Assembly (NCBI GenBank): GCA_002356435.2
Contig: AP018040.2
Coordinates: 868,001-932,000 of the forward strand
From: Petrimonas sp. IBARAKI
GTDB lineage: Bacteria > Bacteroidota > Bacteroidia > Bacteroidales > Dysgonomonadaceae
Direction of reading: 5' to 3'
DNA length: 64,000 nt
This document shows, in pieces, positions 16,942 to 26,469 of the stretch (within the stretch, counting starts at the first letter, position 1; every line of letters starts with the position of its first letter). The notes under the pieces are model-generated. The model searched no databases. It was not told the DNA's origin and saw only the letters and a program-made list of their open reading frames with translations. Both the position numbers and the translations under genes were made by a program.

Positions 16942-18429
16942 TTATTGGATCGTTACATTTTTGGAACGGTTTTGAATAATCTGCTTTTTGTTTTTGCTTT
17001 CGGGTTCAATAAACTCTACGTTGCGGAAAGTAGCTCCGTCCACATTGTCGATTACTATCGAAGGACGGTAGTCTTTTTTCTCGGCAACCAGTCTTACGTT
17101 GTCGAATACCACACCGTCGGCATGACGTACATAGAATCCCCATGCGGGCAGTTCTTTCCATTGTGAGAATTCAGGGTATCTTTCACGCATGTCGGGGATA
17201 CTGTCCAGTTCAGTCTGGCTGGTGCCGCGATATGCATATAACGGATTGCCGGCACCCGGATATACAATTTCGATGTTCTTCAATACTACCTCCTCGATTT
17301 TATGGTCGGGAAGCCCGAATATTACGGCGGGAGAGATGTTGCGCGGATTATCTTCCACCGGGCCCTCGTAGTTATAACCCTCGTCGGGTTTTGACATCGG
17401 TACTTCTGCGTATACATTGGAAATGCGGACATTCTTCATACTGGGTTGCTTGCCGCTGCTCCAGCGGTCACCTATACGTAGGAAAATAACGTTGCCGGTA
17501 TTGATGGAGCGGATGCTGTCCACCTCAATATCCTCGATGATTCCCCCGTCTACCGCAGCAAAAGTGATGGCAGAACGAAAGGTGTCGAATATGGTCACGT
17601 TCTTAATTTTAAAGTTCCTGAATCCCCCGCGGGATACGGTGCCAAACTTGATTCCATTTGCGCTGGAACGGCCTACACAGTTCTCCACTACCACATTCTG
17701 GCAGATACTGTTAGCATCGTGCGATTTGAAACAGATGACATCGTCCGCCGCATCAAAATAGGAGTTTTTAATGGTTACCCCGTCACAATCGACGATGTCG
17801 ATTCCGTCGTTGTTCCAGTATGCTTTGCTATCTACATAGATACCATCTACATACACATTCTTACACTGGTCGTAGGTCTGGTTCCAGCTGGCCGGGTCGC
17901 GAAGAGTGATACCGGTGATGGTGACGTTGACACACTCCCGGAAGTAGATATTCTCCGGCCGTCTCCACTCCCTGGGCCTGTCGAGCAAGAGCTCATCTTC
18001 AAAAATGCCGCGGTGGATCAGGCTGACCAGGTTGTTGGCCGTAGTGAATCCCCGTCCGTTTATGGTCCCTTTACCGGTAATTCCGATGTTCTCCTGATTC
18101 ACGGCAAAAATCATGGAGGACCACTTGATTTTGGGGTCAATCACATAATCCAGCGGATTGGTGGATCCCAGTATGGTCGCACCGGGTTCCAGATGAAGGG
18201 TCACGTTCGATTTCAGGTAAATGCTTCCCGTCACGTAATTGCCTACCTGAAAAACGAGGCGGCCGCCTCCGTTTTCACTTACGTAATCGATGGCTCTTTG
18301 TATGGTTCTTGTGTTAACCGTTGTTCCGTCGGCTTTTGCTCCAAAGTCGGATACATTGTAATCTTTTGCCTGGAGATGAGTGGCAAGAAGTATGAACACG
18401 ATCGAAAAATATATATTTATCTTACTCAT
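16942..18429 (-). CDS. GH28-family (polygalacturonase-like) beta-helix glycosidase
   Basis: 495 residues, signal peptide ending near LQAKD. It begins with the pectate-lyase-superfamily entry NVSDFGAKADGTTVNTRTIQRAI, then shows beta-helix coils. Catalytic-type acids are in YWNNDGIDIVDC (204-214; N207/D208, D211) and SYFDAADDVICFKSHD (D229-D230). The canonical GH28 GHG histidine is replaced by RSSANGIKFGT (254-264), so this is a divergent branch. GH28 enzymes hydrolyse galacturonic-acid or related linkages in pectins; the exact bond here is open. It has a close paralogue directly upstream and a truncated one downstream, which points to tandem duplication. Confidence 0.87.
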   Translation of the reverse strand: MSKINIYFSIVFILLATHLQAKDYNVSDFGAKADGTTVNTRTIQRAIDYVSENGGGRLVFQVGNYVTGSIYLKSNVTLHLEPGATILGSTNPLDYVIDPKIKWSSMIFAVNQENIGITGKGTINGRGFTTANNLVSLIHRGIFEDELLLDRPREWRRPENIYFRECVNVTITGITLRDPASWNQTYDQCKNVYVDGIYVDSKAYWNNDGIDIVDCDGVTIKNSYFDAADDVICFKSHDANSICQNVVVENCVGRSSANGIKFGTVSRGGFRNFKIKNVTIFDTFRSAITFAAVDGGIIEDIEVDSIRSINTGNVIFLRIGDRWSSGKQPSMKNVRISNVYAEVPMSKPDEGYNYEGPVEDNPRNISPAVIFGLPDHKIEEVVLKNIEIVYPGAGNPLYAYRGTSQTELDSIPDMRERYPEFSQWKELPAWGFYVRHADGVVFDNVRLVAEKKDYRPSIVIDNVDGATFRNVEFIEPESKNKKQIIQNRSKNVTIQ

Positions 18430-18468
18430 GATTGTTGTTGCTAATTGATGAATAAATCTGATTTAAGC

Positions 18469-19947
18469 TTATTTTTGAATGATACGGGTTGATTTATGAC
18501 GGATGAGATCTTTTCCTCTGCCCGGAACATTGTATTGCATTCTGGACAATGTAGCTCCTTTTACGTCGTCAAACACAACGGCGGGACGGTAATCTTTCTC
18601 TTTGGCAGTGAAGGTCACATTCTCCAAGGTGAGATTGCTGGCGTGACGTACATAGAGCCCCCATGCCGGCAATTCCTTCCAGTTGGAAAATTCCGGATAG
18701 GAGTCAATCAATTCCGGGATACTGTCCAGGTCTGCGGGTTTAGTACCGCGATAGGCATAGTTCGGATTGCTGCCGCCGGGGTACACAATTTCGATATTGC
18801 GCAGGGTCACGTTGTTGATGTCTACTCCCGGGATACCGTATATGACGGCGGGAGATACGTTGCGGGGAAGGTCTTCGATCGGTCCTTCGTATCCGTAGCC
18901 GGCGTCCGGTTTGGTGGCAGGAATTTCCGCATACATGTTCTGGATGGTAACATTATCAATGGTTCCTTGTTTGTCTTTATTCCAGCGTGTTCCGATACGT
19001 AAGAAAATAGCATTCCCGGTATTATAAGCGTAAAGGCTGTCCACAAAGATGTCTTCCACCTTTCCTCCATCGGGAGTGGCAATAGTAAAAGCGGAACGGA
19101 AAGTGTCGTATACTTTGTTGTTGATGATGCGGATGTTCTTGTATCCGCCCGAAGTGACCGTCCCGAATTTGATGCCGTTGGCACTTGAACGGGCTACGCA
19201 GTTACGCACCTCGATATTCTCACATCGTTTGGTTTTATCGTGCGATTTGAAACAGATGGCATCGTCCGAAGCATCGATAAAAGAGTTGCTCACTACTACG
19301 TCCTTGCAGTCGACAATATCCAGCCCGTCATTGTTCCAGAATACTTTGCTGTCGACCGTGATCCCGTCAATTCGCAAATTCTCGCACTGATCGTACGTTT
19401 GAACCCAAAAGGCGGTGTTCTTAATGGTAATTCCGCTAATGGATACATGGTTACACTCCCGGAAATAAATACCGCCTGGCCGTCTGGTTGCAGGACGGTC
19501 TAATTGTAACTTGTCCTCAACAATCCCCTTGTGGACCTGGTCAACCAAGTTGTAAGCCACCTCGGCTCCCTGCCCGTCAATCACACCCTTCCCGGTTATG
19601 GAGATGTTGCTTGCCTTGTTGGCGTACACCAATGCCGGCATAAAAATGGGTTCTTCGATGTTGTAATCGTATATGTTGGTTGATCCTACCAGTATGGCCC
19701 CTTCCCGGAGCACAATATGCACATTCGATTTCAATTCGATGGTGCCGGTCAGGTAGCGCCCCACATAGAAAACCAGTGTGCCGCCTCCCTTTTCGTGGAT
19801 GTAATCGATAGCCTTCTGAATAGAGGTGGTGTTTAACGTGGTGCCGTTGGACTTAATACCAAAGTATGATGCTTTGTATTCAGCGGCTGATAGATGCAAA
19901 ATAGAAAACACCGCAAGTGTCAGAAAAACAGTTTTTATTCTTTTCAT
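18469..19947 (-). CDS. GH28-family (polygalacturonase-like) beta-helix glycosidase
   Basis: 492 residues with a signal peptide (TVFLTLAVFSILHLSAAEY). It matches the downstream paralogue block for block: KSNGTTLNTTSIQKAIDYI, ITGKGVIDGQGAEVAYNLV, FWNNDGLDIVDC (203-214) and DASDDAICFKSHD (225-237, with D228-D229), then RSSANGIKFGT instead of the usual GHG region. It is the first of the three tandem copies. It lies 128 nt after the GH106-like gene, and that gap contains a hairpin and an AT-rich leader, so a separate RNA segment may begin here. A role in trimming galacturonate- or rhamnogalacturonan-type oligosaccharides is the best guess. Confidence 0.87.
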   Translation of the reverse strand: MKRIKTVFLTLAVFSILHLSAAEYKASYFGIKSNGTTLNTTSIQKAIDYIHEKGGGTLVFYVGRYLTGTIELKSNVHIVLREGAILVGSTNIYDYNIEEPIFMPALVYANKASNISITGKGVIDGQGAEVAYNLVDQVHKGIVEDKLQLDRPATRRPGGIYFRECNHVSISGITIKNTAFWVQTYDQCENLRIDGITVDSKVFWNNDGLDIVDCKDVVVSNSFIDASDDAICFKSHDKTKRCENIEVRNCVARSSANGIKFGTVTSGGYKNIRIINNKVYDTFRSAFTIATPDGGKVEDIFVDSLYAYNTGNAIFLRIGTRWNKDKQGTIDNVTIQNMYAEIPATKPDAGYGYEGPIEDLPRNVSPAVIYGIPGVDINNVTLRNIEIVYPGGSNPNYAYRGTKPADLDSIPELIDSYPEFSNWKELPAWGLYVRHASNLTLENVTFTAKEKDYRPAVVFDDVKGATLSRMQYNVPGRGKDLIRHKSTRIIQK

Positions 19948-19981
19948 TTGTTTATATTTTATGTTTTATATTTTATATTTT
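19948..19981 (-). repeat. AT-rich short tandem repeat in the GH28 leader
   Basis: The leader just ahead of the GH28 start is made of TTTTATAT-like units on the plus strand (AAAATATA units in the mRNA) without G or C for long stretches. Bacteroidota lack a strong Shine-Dalgarno dependence, and A-rich leaders often aid translation; that reading is inference. Confidence 0.4.
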
Positions 19982-19983
19982 AA

Positions 19984-20034
19984 GTTAGGCTACATGGAAC
20001 TGTTCCTTTATGCCGTAGAGAGGAATAGCCTAAC
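19984..20034 (-). terminator. Imperfect hairpin between GH106-like and GH28 genes
   Basis: GTTAGGCTA (19984-19992) pairs perfectly with TAGCCTAAC (20026-20034), and TTCCT (20003-20007) can pair with AGGAA (20021-20025) inside. It lies in the 128-nt gap of a same-strand gene series. There is no T-run directly behind it on the minus strand, so it may be a processing or stability element rather than a strong terminator. Confidence 0.45.
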
Positions 20035-20075
20035 CTTAGTGAATTCGCTTTAATCACGTATTTATTTGCTAATGA

Positions 20076-22940
20076 TTAATAAACTGTAACAGGTCCAACC
20101 AGTCCCATCGATTGGATTTCCTGTTCCCTGCCTTTCCGGTTCGTGTATTTCTGGGCAGTGGGGTTGTCAGTTAATGCCTGCATATAATTACCCATGGTTG
20201 TGATGACATGCACCTCGATTTCATTCTCTCCGGTTTTTACATCATCACCCAGCTTGTAAATACGGTTACCGTACCATTTTACTCCTTGTGATTTCCCATT
20301 GACAAACAGTTCGGATACACCGGATACCTTTCCCAGATTCAGAATGGCTCCTTTCTTATGAATCTGGATTCGTTTCTTGTAAACCACAGTGCCGGTGAAA
20401 CGGACATGCTCGGTATCTTTTAAATCCTGTAATGTTTCCATTTGTGTGCTCTTCACCCACTTCTCCCGGCTGTGGCGGAGCTCCACCTCCCAGTTGTTGT
20501 TTAGGAACTGTGCGGCCGGGTGATTCAAGGGCAGCTCTTCCCAATATTCACCTTTCCGCTCTTTGTTGAAGACAATGATGCGGGACTCTGCCGGCCCCAG
20601 GTTTAATTGCAGGCTATTGCCATCAAGCTTCAACCGATACGATTTACCCGTCTCGGGATCCAGTATCCAGGGATTACGTCCCCGGGTAATTTCTTTGGAG
20701 AAAGTGATCCGGGTGTTTCTGTTTTCATGCTTGTGGGCATTGGAGAAGAAGAAGATCTCACTTTTGTCATCTGCCTGATAACGAGTCTGCATCAGATAAC
20801 GGTCGGGCCGGCTGATTTCCAGGTAATGGGGCAGTTGGTATTTTTGCTGTAAGCCGGTATACCACTCCAGGTAGCGGAGATCATCCGGTTTGGGAGTCAG
20901 GACAAAGCGGTCGGAATATGCACGAAGTTTATCCGTCCAGGCGCTTACCTTTTTGTCGTTCTCCTTGTAATTGTGCAGGCCTAATGATTTCTCTGGCAGG
21001 CACTCAATAGCGAATATTTTTCCTCCCCCGCGGACAAACTCGTAGAGCTTGGCCAAGGTGTCGGGAAACATACTCTTCACCTCCGGCAAAAACAAAATGC
21101 CGTACTTTTTGGGTCCGTAGCAGAGTTTTCCTTTTTCAATTTTTGCCTCTTGAATGATTTTTTCGGTTACATAATCGGCTGCTCCTCCATTCTTATTGAT
21201 AGATTCCCAGATGATGGAAGTGTAGGGGATATTCAGTTTTTCGGGGAAGGGATCTGTCTGTACACCCATCTCACCCCACATGTCGTAGTTGGCCGGCAGT
21301 ATGGCTATATCGGTATACATGTCGGCATGCTGTAACAAAGATGAGATACGGGCCTTGTAGCGATTCAGGTACTTGAAATAGGGCCACCAGTTGTTGTTTT
21401 CGTTATAGTAGGAGCCGTATTGTACCCACCCCGGGAAGGGTGCCTCCGGGGGTGAATAGTTGAATCCGTGCCATATGGAATGGGTAATCCCCGACATGAT
21501 TGCCTGATCCGAACCTATTTTTAGTAATTCCAATGTAGCATTAAAAACAAGGTAAGTGTTGGTCATCTCTTCACAGCTGATCAATCGTTTGCCGGTAAGG
21601 TGTGCTGCGGAGGAAACATACTTGTTGATCATGGTATAACCACGCCCCCGGCGATAATCCTCATCCGACATCTCTTCTCCGAGCTTGTGGCGGAGCCAGT
21701 TGGTGGTCCACGATTCTCCTTCCGGGATGTCGTACCCCAAGCTTGTCTCCAACGGGAAGAATCCCCTGCCGTAGGCCTGAGCCCTTGATTTTACGTTTTG
21801 TTCACGACACCACTCCAGGTAGGTTTGGGTAAAACGTTCATACAGCAATTCGGCCTTTGTATATTCAAAGTCAAAGCGGACACGACGGATTATCTCTTCA
21901 AACTCCGGACTTTTCTTTACGCCATAATTCTCATCCACCACAGCCCCCAGCCGTCCGACCTTGAACATGGTAAAAGGGAGATAGGGCATCAGGTCGTAAC
22001 CTCTTCTCTTTCTGAACTCGTCTGCGAGATCGGCACTCCAGTTGCAGCCTTCCAATTCCATCGAATCGGTGAAGAAGGCCCTCAGGTGGTTGGAGAGTGG
22101 GCCGGTTTTTTTCTGGATGGTGTCGGACATATGATTCAGGTACTTTCTTACGGCTTCCTTGTCCATATGGTTCAGGATAGGACCTGCAGCACCGGGTGCA
22201 CCGTTGATCACAGAGGCAAAGGAGTTGACTTTCACCAAGGCATAAAAGACATGCTTCCCTTCCGGCACCTTAACCTGGATAAGTTCTTCATGCCGTTGGT
22301 CCGATAATTCAATCACCTGGTCGAGACTCTCCATGGGTTCAGGAACCATTTTCAGGGAAAGAATTTCAAAAGTCCTGCCCGGAAAGGTGTCAGTAACTCC
22401 GGGATCCGTCTCGTTGAAAATATGGTAACGCGAGACTTCATAGTCCATTGGCCCTTCCAATTCCTCAGCGAGTATCAGTGCCACCTGGGCACGCTCGTCA
22501 TGGGGTAACGTTTCTGCACCGAAAGGCCAACCTGAACCTACGATCAGATCACAGGTCATATCCAGTTTTTTAGCTTCATTGAAGGTAACCTGCAACAGGT
22601 CGATCCATTCGTCACTGAGCCACCGTATCGATTTGATGCCGAGATCATCTCCTGTTGAAGGGAAGTCGATAGGGTTGATCTCAACCCCACCCACACCCGC
22701 TTCTTTCAACAGGCGTAACTCTCTGAGAATCTCATTTTTTTCTACTTTGTTTCCGTTCCACCACCACCTGACGAAAGGATGGTATTTGGCATCCGGATTC
22801 TTAAATGTGGTATAGATATTGGCTCTACGCTTTCCGTTTGTATCCACAAGTGTGTCGGATCCCAACAGGGAAACACCCCCAGTGGCTACAAGACCGGCGG
22901 AAAGTGCCGCACTACGAATGATAAAAGATCGTCTGTCCAT
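20076..22940 (-). CDS. GH106-like alpha-L-rhamnosidase, Tat-type signal
   Basis: 954 residues. The N-terminus MDRRSFIIRSAALSAGL carries an RR-x-F twin-arginine-type signal. The GH106 signature follows: YHPFVRWWWNGNKVEKNEILR with LLKEAGVGGVEINPIDFPS (about 50-95), CDLIVGSGWPFG, FFTDSMELEGCNWSADLADEF and HSIWHGFNYSPPEAPFPGW. A C-terminal jelly-roll domain (VVYKKRIQIHKKG, LNLGKVSGVSELFVNGKSQG) closes the protein as in other GH106-type enzymes. The family cleaves alpha-L-rhamnose in rhamnogalacturonans with the help of a calcium ion. The gene lies between the TIM-barrel glycosidase-like gene and the GH28 cluster, which fits rhamnose-containing pectin breakdown. Confidence 0.88.
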   Translation of the reverse strand: MDRRSFIIRSAALSAGLVATGGVSLLGSDTLVDTNGKRRANIYTTFKNPDAKYHPFVRWWWNGNKVEKNEILRELRLLKEAGVGGVEINPIDFPSTGDDLGIKSIRWLSDEWIDLLQVTFNEAKKLDMTCDLIVGSGWPFGAETLPHDERAQVALILAEELEGPMDYEVSRYHIFNETDPGVTDTFPGRTFEILSLKMVPEPMESLDQVIELSDQRHEELIQVKVPEGKHVFYALVKVNSFASVINGAPGAAGPILNHMDKEAVRKYLNHMSDTIQKKTGPLSNHLRAFFTDSMELEGCNWSADLADEFRKRRGYDLMPYLPFTMFKVGRLGAVVDENYGVKKSPEFEEIIRRVRFDFEYTKAELLYERFTQTYLEWCREQNVKSRAQAYGRGFFPLETSLGYDIPEGESWTTNWLRHKLGEEMSDEDYRRGRGYTMINKYVSSAAHLTGKRLISCEEMTNTYLVFNATLELLKIGSDQAIMSGITHSIWHGFNYSPPEAPFPGWVQYGSYYNENNNWWPYFKYLNRYKARISSLLQHADMYTDIAILPANYDMWGEMGVQTDPFPEKLNIPYTSIIWESINKNGGAADYVTEKIIQEAKIEKGKLCYGPKKYGILFLPEVKSMFPDTLAKLYEFVRGGGKIFAIECLPEKSLGLHNYKENDKKVSAWTDKLRAYSDRFVLTPKPDDLRYLEWYTGLQQKYQLPHYLEISRPDRYLMQTRYQADDKSEIFFFSNAHKHENRNTRITFSKEITRGRNPWILDPETGKSYRLKLDGNSLQLNLGPAESRIIVFNKERKGEYWEELPLNHPAAQFLNNNWEVELRHSREKWVKSTQMETLQDLKDTEHVRFTGTVVYKKRIQIHKKGAILNLGKVSGVSELFVNGKSQGVKWYGNRIYKLGDDVKTGENEIEVHVITTMGNYMQALTDNPTAQKYTNRKGREQEIQSMGLVGPVTVY

Positions 22941-23002
22941 ATTGTTTTTAATACTATTCGAGTTGTTTTTGAAACTGTTTATTTTTTTTGGTTGTAGGTT
23001 CG

Positions 23003-24637
23003 TTAAAAATATCCGTGTGTTTTCACATCTCCGTATTTAAGTGCGATTTCCACACGTTTCACCAGGAGAGATGAGTCTGCTGCGTGGAAAGCGACGGTAT
23101 TGTATCCCTGTTGAATACTTTCTACGGGTAGGACAAATGCATACTGACATTCTCCTTCCATCAGTCCCCTGCCTTTGTCATAAAGTGAGACATAATCCGG
23201 CGCCGAATGGGTTATGTCCCTGCCGTTGACTTTTAATGTAAAGGATGCCTGCTTACTGCTCCTGACAAAGAGTATCACCTCTTCGGGAACGGTCTTTCCG
23301 GGATCATCCCCAATAAAAATTTCGGCTTTGGAGAAATCATCGGATCTTACCTCCAAGGGTAAGGAGGAGATGTGTTTGATGCCATATTCGGTTACACCAT
23401 CGGAGAGGCAATAGATCTTGTTCCTGTAGGCAAGTGTCTCCGGGGATCCCAGTTCCTGAATAAGATGAGGTGAGATAACCCGGCATACCTGGCCTCCCTC
23501 TTCAAGGTGCAACAATCCTTGGTAAGTTGAGTTAAAAGCTCCATAGTAATGATTGAAAAGATAAATACCATCGGCACCCTGCGATAAGATATGGGAAGCC
23601 ATTCCTCTGAACATGCCGTGCGAAAAGGTCTCTCGAGGTTTGTACCCTCCGTCATCGATGGTTGCATAGACCGGGACAGTTGTTGATCCCAGTTCTTTGA
23701 TAAATTGTGCAACAGGAAGGGAAGGGTTGCCACGCCAGTGCACTCCGATGGTTATGAAGTCGACCAACCCCAGACGGATCCACTCCTGGATGTCGAGCCC
23801 CTTGTCAAGGCAATCCCGGACCGTGAGCGGTACCCTGACGGAAAGGAGTATTTTTTTTCCTCTTTTTTCAGAGAGTTCATCCACTTTGGCTTTTACCTCT
23901 TTCATCAGTTCGGTCATCAGGAAAGCGTTTTTCTTTCCTTCGCCTTGTTTAAAATAGACGATGAAACGCATAAAATCCAGATCCAATCCGTCAATCATCT
24001 CATATCTCTCCAGTTGCTCGGTAATGATCGCCAATTTATGGTCACGTACTTCCGGATGTGCAAAATCCAATGCCCTGGAACCATTTAATCCGGGGGTGTC
24101 ATCGTTGGTCCAAAACTCAGGATGTGTATACCAGAATTCGGGATAAGTTATGGGGCAATTTGTTGTGGTATCATTAAAATGAAGGTCGTTCATCCTGTAG
24201 GTGATAAAAGCTTCCATACCGTGCATCTTTGCTCGTTTAAGTGATGCTTCAATCAGGTCAGTACCATCTTTTTCGAGATTCAGGTGGTTTAGGTAAAAAC
24301 TTTTGTAATGATGGGTAGCAGCCGTGTCATTACCACAATCCAGCTTTCCGTCAAGATCATCACCCAATATACGGCCATGCTTTGAGCGGTAATAAAAAAA
24401 ATCGCTGCCTGTGCACATCATGTAGGTAGTCACTTGTGAATGGCTGACCATGTCGACGTAAGCATTCACATCATGCACAGTGAGGGGCCGTTTGTGGAAC
24501 CAATAATTGCCCAGAGCATCACTTCCGTCGTTGTTGTGAATAATCCGGTATCTCCTTTCTGGTTCAGCTGAATTAACGTGTAAGGATAGAAGTATGCCCC
24601 AAGATACCAAAAAGCACACGATATATTTTTTTTGCAT
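23003..24637 (-). CDS. Secreted TIM-barrel glycosidase-like protein, family uncertain
   Basis: 544 residues from the ATG at 24637, which gives a clean signal peptide (MQKKYIVCFLVSWGILLSLHVNSAEP); an upstream in-frame start at 24709 would add an implausible segment. The barrel contains YRIIHNNDGSDALGNYWF, GTDLIEASLKRAKMHGMEAFITYR, YEMIDGLDLDFMRF and ADGIYLFNHYYGAFN, in the manner of GH10-like hypothetical glycosidases (GHL-type). A C-terminal beta domain follows with SLPLEVRSDDFSKAEIFIGDD. The aspartates in GLDLDFMRF are candidate catalytic residues. I do not recognise a characterised family. It is the first enzyme after susD, separated from it by a hairpin. Confidence 0.65.
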   Translation of the reverse strand: MQKKYIVCFLVSWGILLSLHVNSAEPERRYRIIHNNDGSDALGNYWFHKRPLTVHDVNAYVDMVSHSQVTTYMMCTGSDFFYYRSKHGRILGDDLDGKLDCGNDTAATHHYKSFYLNHLNLEKDGTDLIEASLKRAKMHGMEAFITYRMNDLHFNDTTTNCPITYPEFWYTHPEFWTNDDTPGLNGSRALDFAHPEVRDHKLAIITEQLERYEMIDGLDLDFMRFIVYFKQGEGKKNAFLMTELMKEVKAKVDELSEKRGKKILLSVRVPLTVRDCLDKGLDIQEWIRLGLVDFITIGVHWRGNPSLPVAQFIKELGSTTVPVYATIDDGGYKPRETFSHGMFRGMASHILSQGADGIYLFNHYYGAFNSTYQGLLHLEEGGQVCRVISPHLIQELGSPETLAYRNKIYCLSDGVTEYGIKHISSLPLEVRSDDFSKAEIFIGDDPGKTVPEEVILFVRSSKQASFTLKVNGRDITHSAPDYVSLYDKGRGLMEGECQYAFVLPVESIQQGYNTVAFHAADSSLLVKRVEIALKYGDVKTHGYF

Positions 24638-24731
24638 AGTACTGCCCGGATGATAAGGGTGTTTTGAAATTGTTACAAAAAATACCGGATCTGATTCGAG
24701 GAATTGCACAAATCAGATAATTTTAGAATGA

Positions 24732-24763
24732 AGAGGGTAGGGATTAAGAAATCTCTACCCTCT
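24732..24763 (-). terminator. Strong hairpin directly after susD of PUL1
   Basis: AGAGGGTAG (24732-24740) pairs with CTACCCTCT (24755-24763), extendable by three more pairs with one G-T wobble into a 12-bp stem and an 8-nt loop. It lies in the gap between the susD stop (24797) and the next gene's start (24637). On the plus strand it is followed by TTTATT. It probably separates a strongly expressed susCD RNA from weaker downstream enzyme genes. Confidence 0.65.
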
Positions 24764-24796
24764 TTATTAATTAGAAAATTTATGAGAACATAGAAT

Positions 24797-26452
24797 TTAG
24801 AACCAATTCGGGTTTGTAGAGGTCTCCTGAATAGGGATCTCATAGGTCATATGTTCCACTTTGTAGATTTTTCCGGATGACCAGTGAACCGTTGATCCGT
24901 TACGGTCAATATCTACGTTCCAGCGTTTGCTGTTGGAATATTCAAGCCCGTTCTCTCCCCACATTTCGATCCTCCACTGCAGTTTGACCATATCCAGCAC
25001 AGAAAGGCCAGCCATAGACGAGTAATTGTCACACGTCAATGTCGGTGAACCCTCTTTTGTCCTTGCGGCAAGTAGTTTGTTAAGCGTTGCTTTTGCAGCA
25101 CCCTCCTGGCCGGCAAGAGCCTGTGCTTCAGCCAGCATCAACAATACTTCCGAAGAACGGATATAGGTATAGTCACAGTTTAGTTGATTGTTCCTGACAT
25201 TATGCTGTTTGGCAATGGTAGCACCCCATTTCAGGTTGGTGTATTTGGGAAGCACCCTTTCTCTTTTATTGGTTGGATAAGTATAAGTTACCGGTGTTGT
25301 CATAAACCTGCTTTTGCGGTAATCGTTGTCATCCATCTTTTCATACAACCTGTTGTCTATTCGCATATGGTATGCACTTAAACCTCCGTTGCCTTCCAGG
25401 AAGCAGTTGAAATTGCTGAACTGATAATTTGGAGCTCCATTTCCGTCAACCCAGCCTAGGATGGTTTCGGGATTTACGCTAAGACTACTGAATGCATTGT
25501 CGTTGGCTTTCACATCATCCGTTCCTGCGGCTAAGGCGTTTACACGAGAGTTGTCAATGCCGTAATATTCTTCAGCAATAAAATTGGGATACTTATTCAA
25601 AATCTCCTGGGTAGCTGTGATACAGGTAGCATAATCGCCTGTCCAGAGCGATGTACGGGCAAGAAAGAAAAGTGCTACTCCACGGTCGATATCGTTTGGC
25701 TTGTCAGTGGTAAATCCATCGCTCGCATTTCCGATCTGAGACTCCACAAAAAGTTGAGCAGCTTCTTTAAGATCAGCTTTGATGAAGTCGTAGGTTTCGG
25801 TGGCAGATGCAGGGGCTACAGGGGTATTCACTCCATATTCGGTGTAGATCGGCATTCCTTTTCCCTCTTTACCTCCATGGAGGTATGCTTTTTGAAATCT
25901 TTCCATCAGCAACATATATCCATATGCACGAACGGTCAGTGCCCGTGCCCGATAATCCTTAAGCGATTTGCTCCCACTTTGCTCAACGGTTTTTTTATCC
26001 AGATAAGCCAGCACCTTATTAGCATTGGTATGGGGAGTTGCTGCCAATAACCACCAGGTGTAGTTATAGGTTCTGTCTTCAGCTAACCAAGGTTCAAAGC
26101 TGGCATCGATGTTATAGAAAGTTTCATAACTACCTGTACTTCCCAATGTGGCTTCTCCCAATACAATATCATTTCCCCTAAGATTGCCAAACAGATCCTG
26201 GTTGGTAAGCGGATTTAAGGGATTACTGCTAAATCCGGAGTAATCACCGGCCAGCCTGAAATTGGCATCCAGTGTTTCCACCAATCCGCCCATTATCAGT
26301 TTAATCCTTTCTTCGTCTCCGGAAGCCAGGATCTCCTGGATCATTTCGTCTGTGAGGTTATTGGGTGGGGCAACTTCCAAGCTGTCTTCACATGCGGAAA
26401 ACAGAAAACCCATCAATAAAAAATATAGAAATATCTTTTTCATCATTTTCAA
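24797..26452 (-). CDS. SusD/RagB-family outer-membrane glycan-binding lipoprotein (PUL1)
   Basis: 551 residues with a lipoprotein signal (IFLYFLLMGFLFSACEDS). SusD-like features are the N-terminal helical region (PNNLTDEMIQEILA, INDASFEPW-type segments), RALTVRAYGYMLLMERFQKAYLHGG, and the C-terminal YIRSSEVLLMLAEAQALAGQEGAAKATLNKLLAAR and WRIEMWGENGLEYSNSKRW. SusD proteins cap the SusC channel and bind the oligosaccharide at the cell surface. It follows susC by 17 nt in the same orientation. The protein differs clearly from the PUL2 SusD, consistent with a different ligand. Confidence 0.94.
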   Translation of the reverse strand: MKMMKKIFLYFLLMGFLFSACEDSLEVAPPNNLTDEMIQEILASGDEERIKLIMGGLVETLDANFRLAGDYSGFSSNPLNPLTNQDLFGNLRGNDIVLGEATLGSTGSYETFYNIDASFEPWLAEDRTYNYTWWLLAATPHTNANKVLAYLDKKTVEQSGSKSLKDYRARALTVRAYGYMLLMERFQKAYLHGGKEGKGMPIYTEYGVNTPVAPASATETYDFIKADLKEAAQLFVESQIGNASDGFTTDKPNDIDRGVALFFLARTSLWTGDYATCITATQEILNKYPNFIAEEYYGIDNSRVNALAAGTDDVKANDNAFSSLSVNPETILGWVDGNGAPNYQFSNFNCFLEGNGGLSAYHMRIDNRLYEKMDDNDYRKSRFMTTPVTYTYPTNKRERVLPKYTNLKWGATIAKQHNVRNNQLNCDYTYIRSSEVLLMLAEAQALAGQEGAAKATLNKLLAARTKEGSPTLTCDNYSSMAGLSVLDMVKLQWRIEMWGENGLEYSNSKRWNVDIDRNGSTVHWSSGKIYKVEHMTYEIPIQETSTNPNWF

Positions 26453-26469
26453 AAATTAATAGCGTTTAA

